From: Oxalobacteraceae bacterium
Lineage (GTDB): Bacteria; Pseudomonadota; Gammaproteobacteria; Burkholderiales; Burkholderiaceae_D
Assembly: GCA_027490465.1 (NCBI GenBank)
Contig: JAIXXZ010000027.1
Coordinates: 57,772-121,771, forward strand
Length of the DNA stretch: 64,000 nt
Direction: 5' to 3'
Below, piece by piece: positions 29,035 through 38,885 of the stretch. The position numbers were made by a program, and so were the translations under genes. Below the pieces are notes generated by a model, which saw only the letters and a program-made list of their open reading frames with translations, had not been told where the DNA came from and did not search any database. Numbering within the stretch: position 1 is the stretch's first letter; every line of letters starts with the position of its first letter.

Positions 29035-29553
29035 TCAGTAATCGATATTCACAATCAGATTAGCCACATAGATGCCTTTACCAATATTTTGTTTGGGAAG
29101 CAGGCGACCGTACAAGCGAATGGTAAACAGCTTTGAACGAGGTACAGATTCGGACACCGGTATGGCCATATCATCCCTCAGTGGGATGGTTCTGGCAGCA
29201 TCTTGAAACAAGATATAGTAGGCCTTGTCGTCTCCAGCGATATTCTGTAAAACACGACGATCACCTCGATCAGTTTCGTCAATCAAGTTGACTCGCACAT
29301 TTAGCTGTTGACCTTTAAATGCCGGCGCACAATAAATTTCGATGGTGGTATCCATATCAATCCCTTGAGATAATTCAGGACTGTAACTGCCGAAAATCAT
29401 TTGAGCCGAATTGATCGGATAGCAGGACTCTGCCGCAGCTGTTCGGATCAGCATCATGCTCATACAAATGATCAGTAGCTCAATACTGCGATTCCTTTGA
29501 GCGCAGCAGCGCAAGACGCGGAGCCCGCTTTGTAGAAAGTGCATGGTTCTCAC
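29035..29553 (-). CDS. Spore coat U (SCPU) domain protein, probable Csu-type tip subunit
   Basis: C-terminal GRLLPKQNIGKGIYVANLIVNIDY pattern of SCPU domains; last gene of a chaperone-usher operon. Confidence 0.8.
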   Translation of the reverse strand: MRTMHFLQSGLRVLRCCAQRNRSIELLIICMSMMLIRTAAAESCYPINSAQMIFGSYSPELSQGIDMDTTIEIYCAPAFKGQQLNVRVNLIDETDRGDRRVLQNIAGDDKAYYILFQDAARTIPLRDDMAIPVSESVPRSKLFTIRLYGRLLPKQNIGKGIYVANLIVNIDY

Positions 29554-31910
29554 GGCTCAAGCTCCCTGCAAATGAATTCGCCCAAATGAGGAATCACGGT
29601 TTCTGTCGGGGCTGAAAAAGGCAGTAGCACCTTGCATCGTCTGCTCCCCCAAGAGACAGTCAATTGATTTTCTTTTTCCAGACCGGATACAAATGTCAGA
29701 CCTTCTCGACCGACTGCAAAGATGTTATCTGCCTGATTCATCCTGATGAGCGCCCCAGCGGGTACCGCTTTGCCATCAGCCTGTACTAGATTGAACGTTG
29801 CTGCCGCCTGCTGACGCACCGGAAAATCTATAACTACACCACTACGCCAGGCGGGTACAGGACGCACGGTCAGTGCACCGATTGTGGCGTCTATGGGTAA
29901 GTCAAGCTGATCGACAGACACGTGGTTGCGCACGTAGGGATGTAGCCTCGGCAAGAAAGCATAACCATCGCTATTGGTTCGGCTTGCCAGTTGATTGTCG
30001 ACGTAAACGCGCACATTATTTAATCCCGGCATCTTCACTAAACCATAACTGCTGTTTATTCGCTGGGTCAGAAACCACTGATCCTCAAGCCGGGCGATAG
30101 CACCCATCACACTTGCCCGCGCTGACGTCTGTCCATTGAGTTCCGCGACTTCAAGCCGGCCTAGGCCGTAGCGGTTCTGGCCATAGACGGCCGCTTGTTG
30201 GGATGCATTGACAGCTGCCTGCAGGCGATAGCCCACGCCCTCCCCTGGCGGCAAACTTTTGTTTGCCTGAAAAACAGTTTGCTCCTGCTGATTCGAGCCG
30301 CGTGAGTGCACCACACTGGCGTTCACTTCGCGCTCCAAAGGCAGTACCCATAAAAAATAGATACTGCTCTGCGAGGTCTCAGCGCGGGATTGTGTAGCGG
30401 AGACAACAAAGGTGCCCCACGTGTATCGTAGCGTGCTGAAGCTGGCACTGTATATTTCCGCTGATCGATTGTTACTAGCCTGCTGACTGAGATAAGACAA
30501 GTTGATACTGCCAAGACCGTCCAGCCTATAGCCCCAAAAAGCAGAATCCCGGCGGCGAATGATTTGAGCTGCATCGACGCCAACCTCGCGAAAATTTTCC
30601 GATGTAACTTGCGTACGCAAGGCAAAGCTGTGACGTCCGCTGCGTCGCTCAAAGCCAAGCAGACTTTGCAAACCATCACCGGCAGAACTATGGCTATAAG
30701 CCAGCGCCATCGTTGCCGTACCAACACCCGCAAATGCGCTGGCGATACCGCCGCTGAATGAGGTCAGACCACCCTGCTGAACTTGGGCACTTCCTTCTGC
30801 GGTTAGGGTAGGCCTTAAGCCTACGCGATAGCTTGCCGATGCAAAGAAATCGCCGTAATCATTACTCTCTCGTCCAAAATTTTGCCGCAAAAATCCACCC
30901 TCGAAAGAAAAATCCGATAGGCCGGGTGAAAGCAAAGCGGTGCTTGCATAAAAACGCTGACTGATGATCTCTTCACGACCCGCAATATCACGAACGCGCA
31001 TGGAGACTTCGCCATCTCCGGACACAACGGATGCTGTACTTACAGAAAATGGACCGGGCGGTACCTGACGGCTGCTTTGCATCACGTTATTGACATACAA
31101 ATCCACGGTGGATGGCAGTGCGGCTTGGCCACCCAAGGTAGCCATTGGCGTGATGATCAGCCCGGGCTGAGTAAGAAAATTCGTTGAATACTGCAAGCCT
31201 CCAAACCGTACGGGTCGGCCCAACATGCTTCCGGGGCGGGAAATCGTATCGCCCAGCCGCCAGCTTGCACGGTCGCTGGGACGATCGACTTTATAAGTCG
31301 TATCAAGCCTCAGATGTTTATCCATGCCCTCGAGTTGCAGATAGGCGTGGCTGGAGGTCACCACCCCGGGTCCCGCAGCAGAGCCCAGTTCGGAAAATAC
31401 ACTTTGACGCAATCCCGAAGGGCTCTGATCAAGAAGCAGATCGTAGTTAAGGAATAGGCCCGAAGGCGCGTCATAGGAATCTTTTGTCAACGATACCTCT
31501 GGCTGCAAGCGGGTCGATTGAAATGCGTCGACCACAAACTGAATATCCAGCGTTTGTGAAGCAGCATCAAACTCCGCTATTTTTAGGCCTATCGCCGAAA
31601 TGGAATGAAAATCTAGTTGGTTGAAATGGATGGGCTGTGTTTTCGGAAGCTGTATTCTGGCTGCACTCAGCACCTCGGACGGCAGCCACCAGTTTTTATC
31701 CGGCGTTTGCAACGCCATGACTGTATTTTTTACAGGAAGACCATTGATATTCAGTCGTATCAGTACGGGAACCGCATGCAATGGCGGAACGGTAGAAGAT
31801 TCTTCTGAATGAGCCTGACAAGAAATCCATAGTAAAGTCAGTAGATAAAAAATCAGAAGATAGTCTGAACCGAGTCCACGCCGATAATCACGGCGGTCCG
31901 GCGCTGGCAT
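29550..31910 (-). CDS. Outer-membrane fimbrial usher (Csu-type)
   Basis: Usher motifs: DTISRPGSMLGRPVRFGGLQYSTNF, VVSGDGEVSMRVRDIAGREEIISQRFYAS, NNVRVYVDNQLASRTNSDGYAFLPRLHPYVRNHVSVD. Confidence 0.93.
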   Translation of the reverse strand: MPAPDRRDYRRGLGSDYLLIFYLLTLLWISCQAHSEESSTVPPLHAVPVLIRLNINGLPVKNTVMALQTPDKNWWLPSEVLSAARIQLPKTQPIHFNQLDFHSISAIGLKIAEFDAASQTLDIQFVVDAFQSTRLQPEVSLTKDSYDAPSGLFLNYDLLLDQSPSGLRQSVFSELGSAAGPGVVTSSHAYLQLEGMDKHLRLDTTYKVDRPSDRASWRLGDTISRPGSMLGRPVRFGGLQYSTNFLTQPGLIITPMATLGGQAALPSTVDLYVNNVMQSSRQVPPGPFSVSTASVVSGDGEVSMRVRDIAGREEIISQRFYASTALLSPGLSDFSFEGGFLRQNFGRESNDYGDFFASASYRVGLRPTLTAEGSAQVQQGGLTSFSGGIASAFAGVGTATMALAYSHSSAGDGLQSLLGFERRSGRHSFALRTQVTSENFREVGVDAAQIIRRRDSAFWGYRLDGLGSINLSYLSQQASNNRSAEIYSASFSTLRYTWGTFVVSATQSRAETSQSSIYFLWVLPLEREVNASVVHSRGSNQQEQTVFQANKSLPPGEGVGYRLQAAVNASQQAAVYGQNRYGLGRLEVAELNGQTSARASVMGAIARLEDQWFLTQRINSSYGLVKMPGLNNVRVYVDNQLASRTNSDGYAFLPRLHPYVRNHVSVDQLDLPIDATIGALTVRPVPAWRSGVVIDFPVRQQAAATFNLVQADGKAVPAGALIRMNQADNIFAVGREGLTFVSGLEKENQLTVSWGSRRCKVLLPFSAPTETVIPHLGEFICRELEP

Positions 31911-32688
31911 AAAAATCCATCGACTCGTTGCTGGATGTCGCTCTGACGATTAATTTATCAGTTCCAGAAAAAAAACGATCTTCTGTTTTCAGGAGGATAT
32001 TTCGCACCTGCCCAGGAAGCACGTAAAGAGATTTGTCATACTTTGCTAAAATTTTCTCTGCCTTGCCTTCTGCAAAGATGACAAATTTTTGTATCTTGGT
32101 ATGCACTTTCCCTTGGTTGAGTATTTTGACTTTCAACTTACCGTCATCCTCCACAAAAGACTGAAACTCAAGCTGTGGTTTGGATGTTTTCTCCGGTGCG
32201 ACAAATACAGGAAGAGTAATTTTTAACGCGATTTGTGCGCCAGTAAATTCCGCTGATGGCGGCTCCGGAATTTCTTCAATAATGAGCCGATAGGATAGTT
32301 CTTCGTTGGCATCCGGCTTTCGCAAAAGTCCTGCTCGAATTATCTGCAGGCTATTAGGTTTTAGATGAAAGACTTGTGGCGTAACAATGACATCACGGGT
32401 CGATGTCAATTGGTCAGTGCCATCTTTATGTGACCATGACAAAATTTGCAACTGAACAGTGACAGGCTTGGATTCAAGATTATACAAATTGATTACACGT
32501 GTCGATTCAGCTTTTGATAAATCAATCCTTAATGGTGTAACGCTGAACGATCCTGCATTGACAAGTTGTGGCACCCAGATCAGTAAAGCGGCAAAGACGG
32601 ATAGGAACCACTTCATCCAAATCATGGAAGTTCCTGCCTGGTCAATAGGCATGAGATAGCGTGTGGGGATGACCAGGCAGGCGTTCAT
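31888..32688 (-). CDS. Fimbrial periplasmic chaperone (Csu-type)
   Basis: SFSVTPLRIDLSKAESTRVINLYNLESKPVTVQLQ; YRLIIEEIPEPP; overlaps the usher start. Confidence 0.9.
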   Translation of the reverse strand: MNACLVIPTRYLMPIDQAGTSMIWMKWFLSVFAALLIWVPQLVNAGSFSVTPLRIDLSKAESTRVINLYNLESKPVTVQLQILSWSHKDGTDQLTSTRDVIVTPQVFHLKPNSLQIIRAGLLRKPDANEELSYRLIIEEIPEPPSAEFTGAQIALKITLPVFVAPEKTSKPQLEFQSFVEDDGKLKVKILNQGKVHTKIQKFVIFAEGKAEKILAKYDKSLYVLPGQVRNILLKTEDRFFSGTDKLIVRATSSNESMDFYASAGPP

Positions 32689-33230
32689 TAATAATCTATT
32701 TGAGCGGTGACGGTACCTGTGTAAGTACCCTTACTCAAAGTATTTTGGCCCTTGGCGATTTTTCCGCAAACACTATAGTCTTGGGCGACATAACCAGTGA
32801 ACGTAAGCAGTTGTAATCTGTTCCCTGGATCCGCAGCCGTACCCGCACCCTTATTAGCACCCCATAATTTTGTGAGGCTGGTATCGACGCATGCAGTGGT
32901 ACCGTTGGTCGGCTGGTACAGTGAATAGGCAATAGTTTCAGTACCGTTCGCCAACGTACGATCTGCGACATTATCCCCACCACCCAACAAAGACATGATT
33001 GGCGCATCACCTTTGATGCAAGTCACGCGCAGAGTGCCTTGTCCGTACTTATCTTGATCAGGAACATAGGCACCAAAGTCAATATCCGAGGCGACTTCAA
33101 TTTTGCAACTGGATTCAACTCTCGCCGTCACATTCAATGTGGCCGTTGCAGTATTGTTCGCTTGGACGTAACCTGTCGATGCAAGCAAAGTGAGAGAAGA
33201 TAAAAGTGCAGTTACCTTTATTTTTTTCAT
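32688..33230 (-). CDS. Spore coat U domain-containing pilin, CsuA/B-like major subunit
   Basis: Signal peptide; ATLNVTARVESSCKIEVASDIDFGAYVP; C-terminal GTYTGTVTAQIDY. Confidence 0.9.
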   Translation of the reverse strand: MKKIKVTALLSSLTLLASTGYVQANNTATATLNVTARVESSCKIEVASDIDFGAYVPDQDKYGQGTLRVTCIKGDAPIMSLLGGGDNVADRTLANGTETIAYSLYQPTNGTTACVDTSLTKLWGANKGAGTAADPGNRLQLLTFTGYVAQDYSVCGKIAKGQNTLSKGTYTGTVTAQIDY

Positions 33231-33840
33231 GTTCAGATCCTTTAAACGAACGGTGAAGGGACCTGAATTTTAGAAATTTGAGCGCCGATTTGTTTCGAAT
33301 GAGATATGAAATTATGGAATGAAATTATTCATAAGAAATTTTAATTTTTAAATGCATATTTCTCATTAGACACCTAATGAAACAAAGGAACATCTTTAAT
33401 TTGGATATTTTTTATCGATATTTGTTGTAATTTATAAACAAATTAAAACTGGAATATTTGTTGGAAAACAACGCATATTTTTGAAGACCATTTTCAGCTG
33501 AACGAAATTTCAGTGTTTTTCTGCATCGCAATTTCAAACTACAAATTACACGCGAAAAATATTTTTTGAGAATTTCTTTCCTGTGCAAAACAATGCCCCA
33601 TGAGGGATCATCGAAATACGCGCAGTCAAATACAACCGCAAGCGTTGACAAGGATTGGGAGCTTAGGTGCAGCGACGTAATCCGCGCGTTTGGGCAAATG
33701 TAGTGATATCGGTTCTGATATCGCTATATCTTCATGCGGTGTTGTGCCGGCTCGTTTTAGCCAGCCGACCTCAAAGACCTGCCGCCGGCAATTGCCGGGG
33801 CAGTCTCTGAAAGAACAGGAGAGGTAGTTTCTGTTTTAGC

Positions 33841-35922
33841 TCAGGCGTTGAATGCCTTGCCTTCGCCTGCGAGTTTTTCCAGCAGCGGCGCTGGTTTCCA
33901 GGCTTCCGGATGGCTACCTTTTGCATACTTACGAATCGACATCAGGACATTAGGTAGGCCCACTGTATCTGCATAGAACATAGGACCACCGCGGAACAGC
34001 GGGAATCCGTAGCCCGTCAGATAAACCATATCGATATCGGAGGCACGCATGGCGATCCCCTCTTCCAGAATCAGCGCGCCCTCATTGACCAGTGCATACA
34101 CCAGTCTTTCAACGATCTCTTGCTCGCTGATTTTGCGCCGGGCCATACCCAACGATGCAGAGTGAGCAATGATCATCTGATTGACTTCATCGGATGGATG
34201 GGCTTTTCGATCACCCGCTTTGTAGTCATACCAGCCTGCCGAGGTTTTCTGACCAAAACGCCCCTTCTCGCACAACAGATCTGCAACCTTCGAGTAGGTG
34301 ACTTCAGGCTTTTCTATGTAACGGCGCTTGCGGATATACCAGCCAATATCATTACCCGCCAAATCAGACATGCGGAAAGGGCCCATCGCGAAACCGAATT
34401 TTTCAGCCGCTTTATCGACTTGCTCTGGCAAACAACCCTCTTCGAGCAAAAAGCCCGCTTGGCGAATATATTGCTCGACCATACGGTTACCGATGAAACC
34501 ATCACACACACCGGAGACCACACCCGTTTTACGAATTTTTTTCGCCAACGCCAATGTCGTGGCAAGCACATCCTTGGCGGTTTTTTCTCCGCGCACAATC
34601 TCGAGCAACTTCATGACATTGGCGGGACTAAAGAAGTGGGTACCAATCACATCCTGAGGGCGCTTGGTGAATGCCGCAATCTGGTCAACATCCAGCGTTG
34701 AGGTATTCGAAGCCAGAATGGCGCCGGGTTTCATGACCGCATCGAGTTGCGTGAAAACTTTTTCCTTGACCGCCATGTCTTCGAATACCGCTTCAACCAC
34801 GATATCTGCCGGGGCAAGATCCGCATAAGACAGGGTACCGGTGATCAATCCCATGCGCTTGTCGAGCTGCTCTTGCGTGAGTTTGCCCTTTTTCATGGTG
34901 TTTTCGTAGTTCTTGCGTATCGTTGCCAGCCCTTTATCCAACGCTTCCTGTTTCATCTCGAGCATTTTTACGGGGATACCGGCGTTGGCAAAGTTCATTG
35001 CAATGCCAGCACCCATCGTGCCTGCACCAATGACCGCAGCCGACTTGATATCGCGCAGGGGCGTATCGGCAGGAACGTCTGGCACCTTGGAAGCTGCACG
35101 TTCACCGAAAAATGCATGACGCAGCGCCTTGGATTCGGTTGTCTGCACCAGCTCCAGGAAAAGATCTCGCTCGTAGCGAATACCATCATCGAATTTCTTG
35201 CTGACCGCGGCAGCAACTGCATCGACACATTTGAGCGGCGCAGGAAATTTACCAGCGACAGCGCGCACCGCATTACGTGCAAACTGCAGGTAGCCATCGG
35301 CATTCGGATAATTCAGTCTGATATCTCTGACCTTGGGCAGCGGCCGTGCATCAGCCACTTTCCTGGCAAAAGCCAGCGCGCCTTCGATGAGATCACCTTC
35401 GATCATCTGGTCGAACAATTTTGTGCCTGAGAGTTTTTCTGAAAGTACCGTATTGCCCGTCACAATCATGTTCAACGCGGTCTCGACACCAAGCACACGC
35501 GGCAGCCGCTGCGTGCCACCGGCACCGGGCAAAATGCCCAGCTTCACCTCAGGCAAAGCAATCTGAGCACCCGCAGTCGCAACGCGATAATGACAACCCA
35601 GTGCCAGCTCCAAGCCGCCGCCCATGGCAATACCGTGAATCGCCGCGATGACGGGTTTATCTGCTTCCTCGACGACGCGAATGACCGTATGCAGCGAGGG
35701 TTCTTGCAGCGCTTTGGGAGAATTGAATTCGCGGATATCAGCGCCGCCTGAAAAGCCTTTTCCGGCACCCGTGATAATGATGGCCTTGATCGCTGGATTG
35801 TCCAGCGCACGACCGACACCGTCGACAATACCGGCTCGCGTCGCATGACCCAAGCCATTGACCGGGGGGTTATTCAGCGTAATAACGCCAATATCGCCGT
35901 GCTCCTGATACGTCGCGCTCAT
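33841..35922 (-). CDS. Bifunctional enoyl-CoA hydratase / 3-hydroxyacyl-CoA dehydrogenase (FadJ/FadB-like); start at MSATYQEHG
   Basis: Hydratase motif GKGFSGGADIREF ... IHGIAMGGGLELALGCHYRVA; dehydrogenase motif AAVIGAGTMGAGIAMNFANAGIPV, FFSPANVMKLLEIV. Confidence 0.95.
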   Translation of the reverse strand: MSATYQEHGDIGVITLNNPPVNGLGHATRAGIVDGVGRALDNPAIKAIIITGAGKGFSGGADIREFNSPKALQEPSLHTVIRVVEEADKPVIAAIHGIAMGGGLELALGCHYRVATAGAQIALPEVKLGILPGAGGTQRLPRVLGVETALNMIVTGNTVLSEKLSGTKLFDQMIEGDLIEGALAFARKVADARPLPKVRDIRLNYPNADGYLQFARNAVRAVAGKFPAPLKCVDAVAAAVSKKFDDGIRYERDLFLELVQTTESKALRHAFFGERAASKVPDVPADTPLRDIKSAAVIGAGTMGAGIAMNFANAGIPVKMLEMKQEALDKGLATIRKNYENTMKKGKLTQEQLDKRMGLITGTLSYADLAPADIVVEAVFEDMAVKEKVFTQLDAVMKPGAILASNTSTLDVDQIAAFTKRPQDVIGTHFFSPANVMKLLEIVRGEKTAKDVLATTLALAKKIRKTGVVSGVCDGFIGNRMVEQYIRQAGFLLEEGCLPEQVDKAAEKFGFAMGPFRMSDLAGNDIGWYIRKRRYIEKPEVTYSKVADLLCEKGRFGQKTSAGWYDYKAGDRKAHPSDEVNQMIIAHSASLGMARRKISEQEIVERLVYALVNEGALILEEGIAMRASDIDMVYLTGYGFPLFRGGPMFYADTVGLPNVLMSIRKYAKGSHPEAWKPAPLLEKLAGEGKAFNA

Positions 35923-36019
35923 GTCGGGATTCTCCTGTGTTTTTGAGTAGTCGCAGTATACCTTGCCAGCCTGCAAATATAACCCAGAAAAGCACGATCG
36001 TATTATTCAGATCGACTCA

Positions 36020-36150
36020 GGAAGCACTGATCGAATAAAACCGGAAATTTTTTGGCAAGGTGAATGGCGCCAAAGCCCTGATTTTTCAGGCTCCCGCATC
36101 ACATAGCTCCGCTGGCTTGCCACAAAAGGGGCATTTATTTCACGTCTGCC
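36020..36150 (-). repeat. MITE-like dispersed element, copy 2 (131 bp)
   Basis: Ends GGAAGCACTGATCGAATAAAACCGGAAATTTTTTGGCAAG and (reverse complement) GGCAGACGTGAAATAAATGCCCCTTTTGTGGCAAG form imperfect TIRs; flanked by TCA (36017-36019) and TCA (36151-36153). Confidence 0.65.
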
Positions 36151-36214
36151 TCATAGTCCCCTACCAACGGCTGCTGCCAGCGCGGCGCTCCATTGCGAGG
36201 CTGGGCGAGACCGT

Positions 36215-37438
36215 TTACGGATTCGCCTTTTGCTTTATTTTGAGAAGCGCACCGCGCTGCTGGTCTTCATGATAGGCGTAGCCCACCCGCCCTGCGGTTA
36301 CCCGGCCAATCACCATCATATTGGCCGTGATGGCATCATGATCCTGAGTGCTGAAAGGCTTTTCGTAGCTGGTGACGACCCCCTGATATCTGAACTCGAG
36401 CGACTCCAGTGCTTGTCGCAGCGTCTCCCCATCGAGTGATTTCGCTTGGCGCATTGCCAGCGCCAGCAAGTGCATGCCGTCATAGCCTTGGGCGGCGCTC
36501 ATCGGGGAAGGAATCAGATCTGTTTTGAAGCTGCGCCAGTAGGCCAACAAAAAACTGTTTTTAGCAGTGGAACCAGCGTCCTGTATGAAGGTTTGTGGCA
36601 TCAGTGCCCCCTCGCCTGAGGAGCCAGCCGCATCAATGAAGTTGCGCATGGAGAGAGTCCAGCTGCCCACGAGCGGTGCACGCCACCCCATCGCCTGCAT
36701 GCCGCGTGCGATTTGGGCCAGCTCCGGACCGATACCCCAGCCCACGACCGCAGCGGCACCGGCACTACGAGCACGTTGCAACAGACCGCTCATATCGTTT
36801 TCGCCAATCTTGAATCGCAGTTGCGCCACTACATCAAGGCCCGACAGCCGAGCCTGCTCCGAAAACGCCTGCAAACCGCTGTCACCATAAGGCGTCACAT
36901 CGGTCATCAGCGCCACACGCATCAGACCACGGCGCTTGAGATCCGCGGCAATGATGCGCGCCTCCAGATCGAGCGTGGGTGATACGCGAAAAATGAAATT
37001 GCCACCAGAGGCCGGCGGCGCGAATTTTCGAGTAAGTGCTGGTCCTGTGGAAACGGCCACCATCAGGGGGATTTTTGATTTTTGATAGTAGTCGATAGAC
37101 GCGAGGCCAACACCGGTGTTGACAATACCGATGGTCGCGATGACCTTCATTCGCGTCAATTCATCTGCGATTCGCGCGCCCAGCTCATTATTTGCCTGAT
37201 CATCGCGCTCAATCAGTTCAATCAGGCGCCCGTTGACGCCACCGATGCCATTGATTTCTTCTACAGCCAGTCGCACCCCATTGCGCATACTCTCGCCCAT
37301 GGGGGCAGAACCACCGGTGAATGGGCCCGACAATCCAATTCTTATCGGTTCATATGTTGCCGACAGCGCGTTCACGCTGAAGAACATCGCAATGAAAAAA
37401 ATCGTGCGGCTTACTGGACAAAACAGAGCTGCAGTCAC
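36215..37438 (-). CDS. ABC transporter substrate-binding protein (LivK-like)
   Basis: Signal peptide then IRIGLSGPFTGGSAPMGESMRNGVRLAVEEINGIGGVNGRLIELIERDD. Confidence 0.92.
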   Translation of the reverse strand: MTAALFCPVSRTIFFIAMFFSVNALSATYEPIRIGLSGPFTGGSAPMGESMRNGVRLAVEEINGIGGVNGRLIELIERDDQANNELGARIADELTRMKVIATIGIVNTGVGLASIDYYQKSKIPLMVAVSTGPALTRKFAPPASGGNFIFRVSPTLDLEARIIAADLKRRGLMRVALMTDVTPYGDSGLQAFSEQARLSGLDVVAQLRFKIGENDMSGLLQRARSAGAAAVVGWGIGPELAQIARGMQAMGWRAPLVGSWTLSMRNFIDAAGSSGEGALMPQTFIQDAGSTAKNSFLLAYWRSFKTDLIPSPMSAAQGYDGMHLLALAMRQAKSLDGETLRQALESLEFRYQGVVTSYEKPFSTQDHDAITANMMVIGRVTAGRVGYAYHEDQQRGALLKIKQKANP

Positions 37439-37556
37439 TGTCTATCTCCCATCGTTATTTTGGCAGGAAGATTTTAGGCAGCTCGCAGCAGCTGTCTATC
37501 AAGATGTCTCAAGTGTGGTGAATAAATGACCTATTCATAAAAATGCCTGACATAAA

Positions 37557-37586
37557 ACAAAAAAGCCTGCGTGATGCAGGCTTTTC
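37557..37586 (-). terminator. Rho-independent terminator downstream of the liv-like operon
   Basis: AAAAAGCCTGCGTGATGCAGGCTTTT; T-tract on the minus strand. Confidence 0.85.
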
Positions 37587-37603
37587 ATTCAGGGACCGAT
37601 CAC

Positions 37604-38845
37604 TCAGGATGGACGCTTCATATTGCAAGAGGTTGGCTGCGAAGCAACGTAGGAATCGACTTTCTGGTCTGTTCTCCAGCCATATCCCGTATTTTCCTGA
37701 TCAAACTTCACATCCTTGCCGTTGGTCTTCACCCAGGTGGTGATGTAAAGCGGTTGTTGCAGCTGGTGGTCGGTCTTGCGCATTTCAACCTCGCCATTCA
37801 GCGTTTTGAATTTTTGACCTTCCATCGCGAACGCAACTTTCACCGGATCGGTTGACTTGGCAGCTGAAACGCCCCTGCCCAGCAGCTGAATGGCCGAGTA
37901 CACCGTCACCGCATAAAAATCATCATTGAATTTTTTCTTGAATGACTCCACCAGATTCTTGCCGGCGTAAGTTTCATTATTGACGTTCCAGGTGCCGACA
38001 TAGCGCACGTGATTGGCACCTGCGGCTCCCATGACGGTTGGCACGCCCGTCGTATAGCCATAGTAGGTATAAAAATTGGCTTTCAAATCAGCTTCGCGGG
38101 CGGATTTCACGAGCAGCGCCAGATCCGAGCCCCAGTTGCCGGTGATAACGACATCAGCACCGCTGGCGCTGATCTTTGCCACATACGGCGAGAAGTCTTT
38201 TACGCTGCCAATGGGATGCAAGTCATCGCCAACGATTTCGATATCAGGACGCTTGCGCTTCAAGTATTCCTTAGCCGCGCGAGTCACTTGATGCCCGTGT
38301 GCATAATTCTGACCGATGATGTAAACCTTCTTGATACTCTTGTCCTTGGCCAGATAAGTCGTCAACGCCTCCATCTTCATGTCGGAATTGGCATCCAACC
38401 GGAAATGCCAGAAACTGCATTTGCTGTTGGTCAGGTCAGGATCCACAGCGGCGTAATTCAGGAAGACCACCTCTTTGCCGGGATTGCGTTCATTGTGTTT
38501 GTTGATCGCGTCGATCAGCGCACCTGCTGCACCTGATCCGTTACCCTGCACGACATAACGATAGCCTTGATCAATCGCGGCCTTAAGCACAGTCAAGGAT
38601 TCTTGTGGACTCGCCTTGTTGTCAAAGCCAGTCACCTCGAAGGTATGGCCAGTCGCCCATTTTTCGCGATTCGCAATCTCGGCCACCGCCTGATAGCTGC
38701 GCAACAGATTTTGGCCTACCGGCGCAAAGGGGCCGGACAGCGGGTCAATGAAAGCGACTTTGATCGTGTCAGCCAGGACGGCCGGCGAGGCCATCGCGGC
38801 TGAGAGCGCTATGCCTGCGATGAGTGAGCGGGTCGGATAGGTCAT
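37604..38845 (-). CDS. Branched-chain amino acid-type ABC transporter substrate-binding protein
   Basis: Signal peptide; IKVAFIDPLSGPFAPVGQNLLRSYQAVAEIANREKWATGHTFEVTGFDNKASPQESLTVLKAAIDQGYRYVVQGNGSGAA; adjacent to livFGMH-like genes. Confidence 0.93.
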   Translation of the reverse strand: MTYPTRSLIAGIALSAAMASPAVLADTIKVAFIDPLSGPFAPVGQNLLRSYQAVAEIANREKWATGHTFEVTGFDNKASPQESLTVLKAAIDQGYRYVVQGNGSGAAGALIDAINKHNERNPGKEVVFLNYAAVDPDLTNSKCSFWHFRLDANSDMKMEALTTYLAKDKSIKKVYIIGQNYAHGHQVTRAAKEYLKRKRPDIEIVGDDLHPIGSVKDFSPYVAKISASGADVVITGNWGSDLALLVKSAREADLKANFYTYYGYTTGVPTVMGAAGANHVRYVGTWNVNNETYAGKNLVESFKKKFNDDFYAVTVYSAIQLLGRGVSAAKSTDPVKVAFAMEGQKFKTLNGEVEMRKTDHQLQQPLYITTWVKTNGKDVKFDQENTGYGWRTDQKVDSYVASQPTSCNMKRPS

Positions 38846-38885
38846 GTTTTCTTCCTTGAGAGAGGTTGAATATTATTTTGTCTCA

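Noticed and set aside
33785-33798. CCGGCAATTGCCGG palindrome downstream of the FadJ-like gene
   Set aside because: Perfect palindrome but without a clear T-tract; too weak to call as a terminator
34747-35430. 227-aa plus-strand ORF within the FadJ-like gene
   Set aside because: Antisense shadow ORF of a conserved gene in GC-rich sequence; no recognisable motifs
36060-36272. 70-aa plus-strand ORF
   Set aside because: Lies mostly inside the MITE-like element and overlaps a well-supported minus-strand SBP gene; no coding signature
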